Assembly (NCBI GenBank): GCA_024114885.1
Contig: CP099419.1
Location: 1,364,001-1,428,000, forward strand
DNA length: 64,000 nucleotides
Origin: Septoria linicola
Taxonomy: Eukaryota; Ascomycota; Dothideomycetes; Mycosphaerellales; Mycosphaerellaceae
Direction of reading: 5' to 3'
Shown in pieces: positions 18,727 to 28,865 of the stretch. The number at the start of each line of letters is the position of its first letter. The first letter of the stretch is position 1. The notes beneath the pieces are model-generated. The model saw only the letters and a program-made list of their open reading frames with translations, searched no databases and had not been told where the DNA came from. A program made the translations under genes and the position numbers.

Positions 18727-19054
18727 AGAGCTGTTCAGTCACGGCTTCATGCGGCGAAGGATCTGGTGCTGCCCTGACTAGGGGATGCCCTTCTGCTTCC
18801 AAGCACTCGAAAATCTGAAGCGTCCTCATCTTCGATGCCTCGGGTCCTCATTACGAGGAGAGAAGGCCACGATACACACCTTCACTTTTAAGCTGCATAA
18901 ATCATGCATGATCTCAGACATTTCTAAGCCAACCTGTGTTGGATAGACAACCTGCAGATTTCGACCGGTCAGGTGAGGTTGCACTTCAAACCTCATTAAC
19001 TTCCTGAACTCACTTCTCTCACAACAACGCCACACACCGAGCCGCCAGCTCGAA
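18727..19054. other. Intergenic region (328 bp)
   Basis: Between two plus-strand genes. It should contain the 3' UTR of the TupA-like gene and the promoter of the next gene. Nothing else is visible. Confidence 0.4.
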
Positions 19055-19655
19055 ATGTCTCCAAAGCCATTGCCCACCGCGCCTCTGAGCGACTGGCTAC
19101 AATTCCTACCACAGGAACTCTACGATAAGATCCACGAGCTGACATTCACCCTCGACGAGGCACTCATCTGCATCGACTCCTCCTACAAACCACCAGCAAT
19201 CCTCCAAGTCTCTCGCGCTACACGTCAAGCCCTCGAAGCGACGTACTATCTCAACACATTCCACTGCAAGAATATGCAGCAACTACAGCAATGGACCGCT
19301 TCTCTGTCCATCGAGAACAAGACTGCGCTCAAGAATGGCCATCTGCTTAGTATCGCCAGCAAGAAGGACATTGAGAAGACAGAAATCTACCAAGTCCACG
19401 AACGTCGCCGCTGTATGCGATCGAGGGACACTGTGATGGAGTATGTTCGCACCGTACAATGGGAGGCGAACTGCGCTTTTTCCCGTGAGACGCGCCCAGC
19501 CAGTCCTTATTGCGGTCCGGTCGGCTACTGTCTGGGACCGTTCAGGCTGTTTCTGAACGAGGAAGTGGTGAGTGCAGCTGTCATTTCTCACCATAAGCTT
19601 ATTACTGACGCCGTGATTCCAGCTCAACGCCGAAGTGGCAAAGCGCTCTCCGTAA
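19055..19655 (+). CDS. Small F-box/2EXR-like fungal protein, 181 aa, one intron
   Basis: Exon 1 is 19055-19567 and exon 2 is 19623-19655. The 55-bp intron has a GTGAGT donor, an actgac branch and a ttccag acceptor, in phase 0. Splicing gives 181 aa ending FRLFLNEEVLNAEVAKRSP. Reading through without splicing would give a longer, Arg/Ser-rich tail that looks non-coding. The N-terminus, FLPQELYDKIHELTFT, resembles the 'lP.EIr..Iy.l' start of fungal F-box-like and 2EXR-type proteins. These form large lineage-specific families in plant-associated Dothideomycetes, with unknown function. Adaptor activity in SCF ligases is possible but unsupported here. Confidence 0.6.
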
Positions 19656-19962
19656 ATCGTTACGCACCAAGCCAACAGAGCGCACGACGACGGCGAAATT
19701 CAAAGGCTGCTCAAACGGAGAAGAGACACGAAATGCTGGGAAGATCATGAAGAGAATCGTGTACAGGCAGGTTCTTGACCAACAAAGAGGTCAAATTGTG
19801 TCAATTACATAACCACGCTGTATGTGCAGACCTTCAAGCAACCGGAACACCTACGCTGGAAAAACATGGTATCGTCCGTGCCTGTCCCAATAATCCACTC
19901 TGCAGCCCGTCCGCAATGCATGCTGTACAATGCCAAGATGCTTGAACACTGCGCTCGATCCA
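19656..19962. other. Convergent intergenic region (307 bp)
   Basis: 3' ends of the 181-aa gene (plus) and the Cut12-type gene (minus) face each other. Nothing else was seen. Confidence 0.4.
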
Positions 19963-22029
19963 CTACCTCGTCCTACTCGCGCTGCCAACCTTGCTACTGT
20001 GGCTCTTGGACACAGTCCGCTTGACAGACGAGCTCTTCTGCTGACCCAGCGCCGGCGCTGAGATGTCTCGCCTCTCCTTGAGACTCACGGGCCCCTCAGG
20101 CATCTGTTTTCGTGGTGTCATCTGCCCGTCCGCAATAGACTTCGCTCTCCCTCTCCTGTACGCGATGGCCGCCAGCGCAGCCTCACGGTCGAATGCGGGA
20201 GCGGAGCCAGAACGGTCTCGCTGAGGAGACATGACTGTTGGCGGGATGTTCTCTGCATCTATCACATGGAAGGCTGGCTTCGCTGGCGTGAATTGCATTG
20301 GTATCGTAGTCGTTGTGGTTATGGTGCGAACGGGTCCGTAGGGTCGTGCTGGTGTTGCAATTAGCCCGGGAGTCTGGGGGCTGGATGGTGCGAGAGGTAC
20401 TTTGACTGTGGATGCAGTTGGGGTAGTTGCTCGGGAAGAACGCTGCAGTGGTTCGATAGGGGTGGGACGGGGTGCAATGGGGTCTTCATCGTCCACGATC
20501 GCTTCCTCATCGTTGTGTTCTGGTGCTGGTGCTTCGACAGGGGCTTCATCTCCGGTCATCGTCATGCTCCGCTCGAAATCATGCTCCAAGGTATGCTCAT
20601 CTGCCTGTGCCATCTCTACGTCCTCGACCTCGACCTTGATTTCAGCCTCGGGTTCTGGGCTTGGGGCTTTGATCGACACCGCTGAGTCAGAGATGCCCTG
20701 CTCCTCATGCTCGTTCACTGGTATGGAAAGTACAGAGCGCATCGTGCTTCGAATGCTTTCCAGTGCTTCAGCAAAAGGGGTAGACTTCAGGAGTGTGTCG
20801 TGGCCGCTGTCCCTTCTTGATCTGCAACCACAGCACTTGTATCGGCACTCCATTCGCAAGAAGTCTGCAAGCTCCTCGGCTTGCTCTCGCTTCATCCTCT
20901 CTCGTCTTAGCTCGTCTTGCGCGTGTTTGAGATCAACCATTTTCTTGGTCACAACACCAACATTCTCCTTGTCGTCGGAAAGTGGCGATTGCGGCCGTTT
21001 GTGTGGTGATCGCCGTCGCATGACCTGGGGGCTCATCAAATCGTCGTCTCCCTGGCTCCCAATAGGCAATGCAATCATGCCCTCAGCAGCAATGCGCGCA
21101 ACTTCCTCCTCTTTCAGACTCGTCTTAAGCGCATCTTTCTCCTGTTCGACCGTCTTGACATGGACTCTGAGCTTGTCTAGCTCTTCTTGTAGCGCGACCA
21201 TTTGGTACTGAGCATCGAATGTTTGCTGCTCTCGTTGCTGCACTTTGCGCTTTTCCATGTCGAATCCCGATTGTGTAATGCGCAGGCTGTTCCGAGTTGA
21301 CTTGAGCTCCTCTTGCAGCTTCAGAACTGCCGAAGACGTCTTGAAGGCTTCTTTTCGCGCCTTGCGTACTTCCTTCTCGTATACGGAGATTTGTGATGTC
21401 TGTGTCTCCTTGAATGTTGTGAACTCGTCCTACACACTGTTAGCCATGGTCTGCTTCGGCAGATTGAGCACACTGCTTACCATCACAACATCCAGTCTCT
21501 TGGTCACTCGCCTTTCGCGATCCCTTCCCTCGTCGCCCTCCTTCTTCAGCCGGCGAACTTCTTCCCTAAGCCTCTTGACGTCCATCTCAGCCTCCTCGCG
21601 TGCGACCTGAGCCCGGCGCAGTTCCGCCTCATGCCTCTTCCTCCTCTCGGCACTCTCAGCGTCCCGGTCACGCACATCCAGATGCTCGAATCTCTTAACA
21701 AGGCCCTGGACATCGCTGTTGGTCCTGACATGATTCCGGGGGAAGGGCGGTATTTCTGGCAGAGAAGGACTGGCCGGCAGCCCGAAGCCAGTGTCCTTGA
21801 CCGGGCTGTTGCGTCGAGGATCGTAGTCGGAGAAGAGGTTTGCTGCTCGGCGCGAGGGCGAAGAGCGCGGCGACGGGTGGTCAGTATACGGGTCGGACTC
21901 AGCTGCCGTCGTTTTGGAGGAAATGGTGCTGGCGGGTCGCGACCTGTTTTGCACGCGTTCGGGAGATAGAGCTTGCAGAGATTCGCGGGGAGGATGGCGG
22001 AATGGCGACGGCGGATCCATTATCGACAT
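19963..22029 (-). CDS. Cut12-type spindle pole body-associated coiled-coil protein, 671 aa
   Basis: Two exons: 22029-21481 and 21429-19963, with a 51-bp intron (donor GTAAGC, acceptor TGTGTAG, phase 0). The N-terminal part carries SPFRHPPRESLQALSPERVQNRSRP and a disordered Ser/Pro region. Coiled coil starts near residue 120 and runs across the intron to about 270. The Cut12 family block follows, with the Cys-rich signature ADFLRMECRYKCCGCR. The C-terminal half is acidic, then Ser/Pro-rich with several basic SP/TP sites, which suits regulation by CDK or other mitotic kinases (inference). In fission yeast Cut12 activates mitotic entry at the spindle pole through Plo1; filamentous homologues are less studied. 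An ATG three codons downstream is an alternative start. Confidence 0.8.
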
Positions 22030-22446
22030 TGCTGCGGCTACTGCTCACTTCGCGAGAGGTGTTGTGCTCGTCGAGTGTGTGCGACCGTAGTAGCGAGCGT
22101 GTTGTGTTGGTGATCCGAATCATCATCACGTCCTCGTGCGGCTCTGCTAGCGTTTACTCTCTGAGTTGTCATGGCAACACCTGCAAAGAAGATCCGTACT
22201 TTCCCCAGTACCAACCTTCACCCTCCTTTCGACCACACGTCGATAGTGGCAACTTGTCCTGCTCATGGGCATAGCTGCAGCATGTCAAGAGAGAGAGAGA
22301 GAGAGATTTGTCGAGTATTGTGAAATGGCTCAGACACGACAGCTCATTGCTTGACACCAGAGATTCCTTCGCCTCGGGTGCTTAATGCACAGCTGCTTGA
22401 ATACATGTCTATCATCTATATTGTTCCAGACCACCCATGTTCTCTC
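22030..22446. other. Intergenic region (417 bp) with a dinucleotide run
   Basis: Upstream of the Cut12-type gene and downstream of the small secreted protein gene. It contains an AG microsatellite at 22288-22306 and no gene. Confidence 0.4.
22288..22306 (+). repeat. AG microsatellite, 19 bp
   Basis: Alternating AG over 19 bases in the non-coding gap 5' of the Cut12-type gene. Confidence 0.85.
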
Positions 22447-22954
22447 CTATTGCACTGTGCTGCATACCACAGAGAACTTTCCATCCTCGTTCGAAGGCAC
22501 ACAGGCAAAGCTCGAGGATGATTCGAACCTCAACTCAAAAGTCCCGTTCTTGCTTCCTTGGAAATTGACATTGGCGGACGAATTGGCGCCGTTGATGCCT
22601 ATACCAGCTCCTATCGACATCGTATCAGGCGTGATCTTCCAGCCGCCACCGAGTCCAAAGTCAGCGGATCCTGCGTCCAGACCTCCTGCGGTTTGGGTTA
22701 GCAACCTGGGCATGAAGACATCTCCTATTCTACTTACCACCATAAGCTACACCATCCTGCCAGTTCACACCACAGGCAACGCCAATGTCTCCGAAGGGCC
22801 TCAGCTTGCCTCCTGCTGCAACGAAGCCTTCTCCTCCGGTGCTGTTCTTGCCCTTGCCGAGCTCAAGAATTGTGACATTTGATCCCCCAATTTGGCTTGC
22901 TGTAGAAATCCCGACGCAGGCGAGCAGTGCAAGCACAGTGCTTCGGAATGCCAT
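22447..22954 (-). CDS. Small secreted protein, 151 aa, one intron
   Basis: Exons 22954-22738 and 22685-22447, joined in phase 1 across a 52-bp intron (donor GTAAGT, acceptor CCGCAG). The N-terminus MAFRSTVLALLACVGISTAS is a clear signal peptide with cleavage near residue 18-20. The mature part is about 130 residues, Gly/Ser/Asn-rich, with few Cys (VACGVNW, FACVPS, VVCSTVQ) and several NxS/T sites. It ends in a beta-rich stretch (NGTFELRFESSSSFACVP). I do not recognise a family. Small size, secretion and the nearby transposon relic are features often seen in effector candidates, but none proves that role. Confidence 0.7.
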
Positions 22955-23259
22955 GTTGGAAGAGTGCTTCGATAAGTTTGGCGGTAGACAGAATAAAGCA
23001 AATGTTAGAAGAACAGCATTGCTGACAACCTACAATACTTGTGCCCGAAAGTGCAAGCAATTCCAAACATCACGTCCTAACTTAGATCTCCAAGACCTGT
23101 GTCCGTGTTCAACATGTGCTAACCAGGTTCTCAAGACGTTCTACCGAAATTGATTCTTACAGTTGTCCAGGAGGCCTTGCATCCGGATCCCGGGAGGCCA
23201 TGAGTGACCAGGATGTTGTCGCATCTCTCCAGCAGAGCCTCATGCTCAGACATCTGATA
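22955..23259. promoter_or_regulatory. Upstream region of the small secreted protein gene
   Basis: 305 bp between the secreted protein start and the MITE edge. It should hold the promoter and leader of the secreted protein gene. No distinct element was recognised. The MITE therefore forms part of the distal promoter. Confidence 0.4.
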
Positions 23260-23779
23260 CAGTAAAACCTGCTTAACGCGATCCTCCGTAAGCCGATAAC
23301 CTCTTTAACGCGATAGAATCTATCAAATCTTGTACATACTGCAGTGTACTCTCAACCTACTAATATCGCCATTAACCTGTCGAATTATCGCCTTATATAG
23401 GCTCAAAGTCATGCCTAAACAGCGTGGCATATCAGTTACACAAAGGCAAGCTCTACGACTACATGCTCAACAGCACCCTTGTCTACGCTAGAACCAATTA
23501 CGAGACTGGTTTAATTACGAGGTCTAGCGTGTAATTACTTAATCCACTGTATCCGAAAGCTTGTCGTCCAAATTTAGCCACCTTAACTACTATACCACTA
23601 CCTTCTAGGCTACTTAGCAGCGTAAACGAACCCTCCCTGCTTTCTCAGAGGGTACGCTATAATCTTAGACAGCAGACAATTGCAGTATAGGTTATATAAG
23701 CACCTCTACAAGGCGATAACCCCTATAAGGCGATGAAACTCTCGGTGTTGTGAACTATCGCGTTAAGCAGGTTTTACTG
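23260..23779 (+). mobile_element. 520-bp pogo/Fot1-type MITE (non-autonomous Tc1/mariner-superfamily element)
   Basis: It is bounded by perfect 23-bp terminal inverted repeats: CAGTAAAACCTGCTTAACGC plus GAT at 23260-23282, and its exact reverse complement at 23757-23779. TA dinucleotides flank both ends (23258-23259 and 23780-23781), the target-site duplication of Tc1/mariner-type elements. TIRs starting CAGT are usual for the pogo/Fot group. Inner sequence includes subterminal repeats of the gataacc...gcgat type and a decayed transposase start (23411-23690). It sits 0.3 kb upstream of the small secreted protein gene and 0.2 kb downstream of the MFS gene. Confidence 0.95.
23411..23690 (+). 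pseudogene. Remnant of a pogo-family transposase N-terminus (CENP-B-like helix-turn-helix)
   Basis: From the ATG at 23411 one frame reads MPKQRGISVTQRQALRLHAQ, then after a stop NQLRDWFNYEV, then STVSESLSSKFSHL and QRKRTLPAFSEGTL. This order matches the tandem helix-turn-helix DNA-binding region of pogo/CENP-B transposases. The frame never shifts, but is broken by TAG and TAA codons where the family would have Gln or Trp. The DDE catalytic part is absent. C-to-T (CAG to TAG, CAA to TAA) fits repeat-induced point mutation. Confidence 0.8.
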
Positions 23780-23987
23780 TATAGCTATGAGACTGCTGGT
23801 GTGTGACGCAGATCATGATCAGGCACATCTATGAGAGAGAGATCAAGAGCCTTTGTCTGGAAGTATCATGGCAATGAGTGAAACTGTGTTATCGGTACAC
23901 ATTCTACCAAAACACAGAGTTCGAAGTTCAACTCGATACGCTATTAGTCGTGCTTTACAAAGCTCTATCATGTCCAATACACAAGTT

Positions 23988-25860
23988 CTAGACCAAATAC
24001 CTGAAGCCCTTCCGCGCAGCCTGTCCCTCTGCTGCACTCGCTCCCGAGACCGCAGCCTCAACCGCCTCGCCTTGATCGAGCTTCTTATTAGCACGCACCA
24101 ACACAATGCGTAGCACAGCTGCCATAATAATCGACAACACCAGTGTACCGCAGTTCACCGAGAAAGCAATAATATACCGAGGCCCACCAGAGTACATATA
24201 CGAAGCATAAATCTGCGACGCATTCGAAACAGCATTGATAGCTGCCAGAGCCGCTGCACGCTTCGCCGGTGGTCGGGAGATTGTGTTGGATATCCATGCG
24301 AGAATGATCACATAAGAAGTGTACACGCCAGGTACCATGAGCATCATGGCAACGTAGCGAGGCGCGACAGAGGTTGTGGCTGCGGCGAGGACGAATGCTG
24401 CGATCCCAACGAGCAGCGGGAGAGTGATGTGGAGGAATCGCTCTCCAGTCTTGTCGGCGTGGATGGCGTTGGCGAATGCGCAGAATACCGCGAGTACGTA
24501 TGGAGGAGCGGTGAGGAGGAGGGAGTTGATTTTGCTGTATCCTAGGGTTTGGACCACGGTAGGGAAGAAGTTGGTGACGCTTGCGGCAGAGACGACGCCG
24601 AGGAGCATGAGCATGAGGATCCAGACTTTGATGTCTCGGATTGCCATGTAGAAGCCGGAGAAGAAGGATTGGTCCTCGCTGCTCGTCCAGTCGTCGACAC
24701 CAATGTCTTCTTGTAGGCGCCAGACGGCTAGTTGACGCTCCTCTTCGGTGAGCCATTTGGTCGTTCGTGGAAAGTTGGGCAGGATAAAGAAGCAGATTGC
24801 CGCGACTGCGATCGTGACAGCACCTTCGACGACTACAATTTGTTAGCGAATTGCTTGAGGCTCTTGGCGGATTGATCGATTGACATACTGAACAGCCACT
24901 TCCAAGCGGGGAGCCCAAGCTTACGATCCATCCCATCTGTGATACCAGCGGCAATAAGCCCAGCAAAAGCACCAGAGATGAGTGAGCCAGAGTATAGCAC
25001 AGCAGATCGGAAGGCTAGCTCTTTCCTAGTGTACCAGCAAGAGAGGAAGAAGAGGCCTAGGACATATCGTCAGTCATGCTCCCAGCAAGGTCAAGTGAAT
25101 AATTGACACCTACATCCAGGGAAATAAGCAGCCTCAACGAATCCCAAGAAGAATCGAATCACGACCAAATCCGTGAAGTTCTTGGCGGCCGCTGTGCATA
25201 GAGAGATGATTCCCCAGACCACCATCATGCCAGGTAAGAAGAGGGCTGGTTTTCCGATCTTATTGAGAAAGAGGTTGGACGGAATTTGCATTAGAATGTA
25301 GCCCACGAATAGAATAGAAACGCAGGTCTCGTATTGGGAGTCGGTAAGGCCCAGATCTTCCTCGAGACCAGGGGTTCCAGCGAGTCGTGCGGTAGCGATG
25401 TTGTTGCGGTCTAGATAGTTGAGAATGTACCTATAACTGTCAGTGCGTGTCTTGTATACGCTTTCTCGATGCCAGTATCGTACATGATGATCACAGGTGG
25501 CTAAAGGTAGTCGAATGTCAGCAGTGGTTCAACAACATCTCCCTACGATAGCTACATCGAGCTGCGCACAAACTAGCACAGCTTCGCCGCCACGAACGGA
25601 GATACAGAATAGACATCGCCATGTTTTAAAGGGTTTGCTGAACATACCAACAAGCGCATATCTATCTTATTTCTCAGCTTTTTCTCGAGCTGTATCCGCA
25701 CCTCTGGGCTCATATTGGCCACGAGAGGTGGCATCACCAATCCCCGAGGTTGTTTGTCGACATCTTCGACCTCGTCCATGTATTCTGGGACATTCTTGTC
25801 ATCATGGCCGTTGCCAGAGATCCGGTCGCTAGGAGGTTTGTCGTGAGTGCTGTGAGCCAT
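23988..25860 (-). CDS. MFS transporter, allantoate permease (Dal5-like) family, 519 aa, five exons
   Basis: Exons (minus): 25860-25648, 25500-25484, 25430-25114, 25056-24889, 24832-23988. They join in frame to 1560 nt including stop. Exon 2 is only 17 nt, yet is needed to build the TM1 sequence VIIMYILNYLDRNNIATARL, the usual start of this family. Twelve membrane segments follow; FVGYILMQIPSNLFLNKIGKP is TM2 with its loop, and VVIRFFLGFVEAAYFPGCLF is in the N-half. The C-half includes AASVTNFFPTVVQTLGYS. The cytosolic tail is Ala/Glu-rich. The family imports anionic organic nutrients such as allantoate, ureidosuccinate, nicotinate or pantothenate by proton symport. The substrate cannot be read from sequence. 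Confidence 0.9.
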
Positions 25861-26777
25861 GATGGAATTTCGCAAGCCCAGAAAAAAAGGAAGACGCGCG
25901 CGATGTAGGCGCGACAACTCAAATTTTGCGGCACAACATAGATGATATACCGCACTACTTACTACCAGACTCCACCGTGCCACCGCCTCGAAGACGAAGG
26001 TCCTCCGGACGACGACCCCATATCTCCAGACCGACTCCACTCATCTCCACCTGGCATCACACCGGAACGAGAACGCAATGGAGAAGAGTGGATTCATATG
26101 ACAAAGTAGCAATATTGCCGTCCGTCACGCACAGATGCTGCAACAAGTGAAGTTTTAACGACTTTTTCCGTCGGGCCTTTTGTGCATCTCACGTTTCATC
26201 CGACGTGGAACGATATTGCAACATCCTTGAGGACCGGCAAGCTGAAAACGGCAGTCCGACCAGTCTCAGATGCCGAAGCGGGATTTGAGTCTGGTACATA
26301 AGCGATGAGCGTAGACGTCTGCCAGGCTACGCCCAAGAATGGGTGGCAGTCATCATGAGCAGAACGTTTCTAGGATGATGTTCAAGCAGCTATATTTGCA
26401 CCTCTCCAGCGGGTGAGTTGACAGCCAAGGCATGCTAAGCGCGGCTGGCTATTGCTTAAGCCGTCGGCGATTGGAGATGGAATCGCATACAGGAAGTTGC
26501 TGCCAAAAAGCGACATTGCCTGCCAGACACCTATCGGACCGTCCGCGATGCGAGTATACGCCGAACGATCGATTGTCAAGCTGTATGTGCACCTCGCTTG
26601 CATTTCTGGAGACTGTCGAAGGCGGTGACCTACAATGCCAAGAGTGGGATTTCGCGATTATGGTGCCATGAGCAAATGAAGACAAGACAAGCCTACGAGC
26701 GGCAGCAGGACAGATGTGATAGAGAAGGCTGTATGCAAGCTATTGATGCGATCACGGCAGGCTATCGAATCCAACGT
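25861..26777. other. Intergenic region (917 bp)
   Basis: Upstream of the MFS gene and downstream of the SRA-domain gene, both minus strand. It contains only short overlapping frames on both strands. No repeat or RNA gene was noticed. Confidence 0.4.
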
Positions 26778-28308
26778 CTATCGCTGATCCCATGAGGCAA
26801 CGGCCAATTGGGCCGCAATCTCTGCTTCTGAAGGTGTTCTTTGACGATGACACACAGTCTGAACGCTGACAGAACTACTGGTACGACGTATCCAGTATGC
26901 TGAGCGAGCCAGCTGCTCTGGGTGCTGAGAGGATTCACCCTCTTGTTGGACGGAATCGTGCCTGCTGCACCGTGCAGGAAGTGGGGGCCCCGATCCCGCG
27001 CTCTCCCCATAGCACTCTGATTCGGAGGAAGAATTGCAGGATGGCTGATCATCGCCCTCAAGCGAAGGGACGCCTGCGCGACGAAGGTGGAGCATACCGT
27101 CTATGACGGGCACTGGATTCACTGTATCCGATTTTTTGTTCTCCTTGGACTTGCTACGCTTCAAATCGCGCAGGCGCTTGTACTCTCGATAGTCCTCGAC
27201 TTCCTCAGTCCACGGTCGCGCCAGGACCGTCTCGAAAGCTGCTTGTGCTGGCAGCCTCCTGAACTTCACGACAAAATCCACCTCATTGGTTCTTGTGTTG
27301 TGCTTGACCGACCAGCCGGTGATTTTGTACCTGCGGAAGATTCGTTCAGCATGGCCTAACTTTACTTTGATGAGTGTAGATTCGGCGATCAGCCTACGAC
27401 ATCGATACGCACAGCCCCTCATATCTCAAACCTGTTCGGGGCTTCCACATGCTATTCAGCGTATGACTTCTCAGAATACGAATGGGATGTCTCGACTCGA
27501 TCGAAGCGGCTGACAATCGATACCGTCCCGGGTCATTGCTTCGTGCGCGATAGCGAATCGTTTCACCATCTCCTCCGAAGACCTCGTCGCCTCCTGTCAT
27601 GACCACAGCATATGCAGCTTCACCATCACACACGATACCACCTTCACTGCTTCCACTATCAATGATCCCATCGCGATATGCGAAAAGTGGGCTGATCCAC
27701 CAACTGACCGCAGTCAGCAGATATCAAGACTGTAGTGGCACGAGCTCATACTCTCCCGGCTCAAATCCCAAATGGCCTGCTTTCCTCGCTACCATGGGGC
27801 TGAGTCTCACACCAGGGGTCTTCAGCCATTTTACCACAAGCTTCTCCTTGTCAACGTCTTCTGGCTTGCAAATACCATGTAATCTGCCGCCGGGTTCGTA
27901 GAGCAGTATGTCCTGTAGTCTGCCGAATCTCTCGCTCCACACTTCCTTCAGCAGGTCGCATTTCTCAATGAGCTTTCTCGGCCACCTGGTGGCAAGTCCG
28001 GCGACCATACTGACTGCAAGGTGGATGCGGCTATAGAGTATGTCTTCTCGGTCAATGTTGGACTCGAGAAGTTCGCGCAAAATTTCATCCATGGTCAGCA
28101 GATCGTCGGAGTGCAAAGCATCCTGGCCATCGCGGGCCACTTGAGGATCCAGCACATCCCGGATCCATCGTGCTTGGCCGCGAAGCTGCTCGCGGGCGAT
28201 ACTGTTATTCGTCTCGACTGTTGAGGAGGCAATTGCGCCCTTCGAGGAGATCTCGTTGTCCTGCTTCAAGTTACGGTTGAACGTGCCATTTGGACGTAGT
28301 GTGCCCAT
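26778..28308 (-). CDS. SRA-YDG domain protein (putative modified-cytosine DNA reader), 466 aa
   Basis: Exons 28308-27752, 27703-27413 and 27330-26778, with introns of 48 and 82 bp. Each intron falls inside the domain, and splicing restores it: PGDWWISPLFAYRDGIIDSG, EAAYAVVMTGGDEVFGGDGE, TIRYRARSND, PIRILRS, and TGLRYEGLYKITGW. That order (W-rich start, 'GaYsivlsGgyeDd.D.Gd..yytG', 'pvRVlR', 'gyRYDGLY.V') is the SRA-YDG fold, at about residues 175-310. The first 170 residues look helical and the last 130 are polar. SRA domains flip and read 5-methyl- or 5-hydroxymethylcytosine (UHRF1, SUVH, MspJI-type enzymes). There is no RING, SET or nuclease partner here. A start 23 codons upstream (28377) is possible. 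It is divergent from LEU2. Confidence 0.85.
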
Positions 28309-28865
28309 GCTTGTATGGTCTTGATGAAGTGCCGTTCGAAGTGATCTGAATTGTGTCTTGTCAACAAGCAAAGGCACGTAGCAGGTCTAGGAAAGTACAA
28401 TGTGTAAGCACGAAAGGCAGAATTGAAAGGTAGCTGCTATAGTGAGTCAGCGTGTCAACACACTGCAAGTGCCTTGGACTGCCTTTGGACATGCCGATGA
28501 TACCTGGCTCCTCGCATGTAAACATATGCTGTAACCCGCTAACGTCGCCATCGCCGTCGCCATTGTGTTTGACACGTCTCGGACGCGAGAAGACTGTGGG
28601 AATCCTGTGGCAGAGACGCCATTTACTCGACTTGATGCTCTCACAGCCATCTGTGACTCGGCGGCGGTGAGAACGACTGTGACATGCCTCCGTGCTTTTC
28701 AACAGTGAGGAGTGAACATTTTGTTCGGCGAACATGACGCGTGAAAGTGGAAGTCAAATGAACCGAGACAATGGCCGACATCGGAGGAGATTTTGATGAC
28801 TGCAGAGGGGCAGTCGTCAAAAACGGCCAAGCAGAGAACAACAACGAGCAAGTCTGTTTACGAAA
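28309..28865. promoter_or_regulatory. Divergent promoter region of the SRA gene and LEU2
   Basis: 557 bp between opposed start codons. I looked for a Leu3-type CCGG-N4-CCGG site ahead of LEU2 and saw none. A gtcgccatcgccgtcgccat run lies near 28543-28562. No other signal was recognised. Confidence 0.45.

Noticed and set aside
24088..24972. 294-codon minus-strand frame within the MFS gene
   Set aside because: It is out of frame with the transporter and Arg/His-rich, and the spliced transporter explains the same DNA with family motifs.
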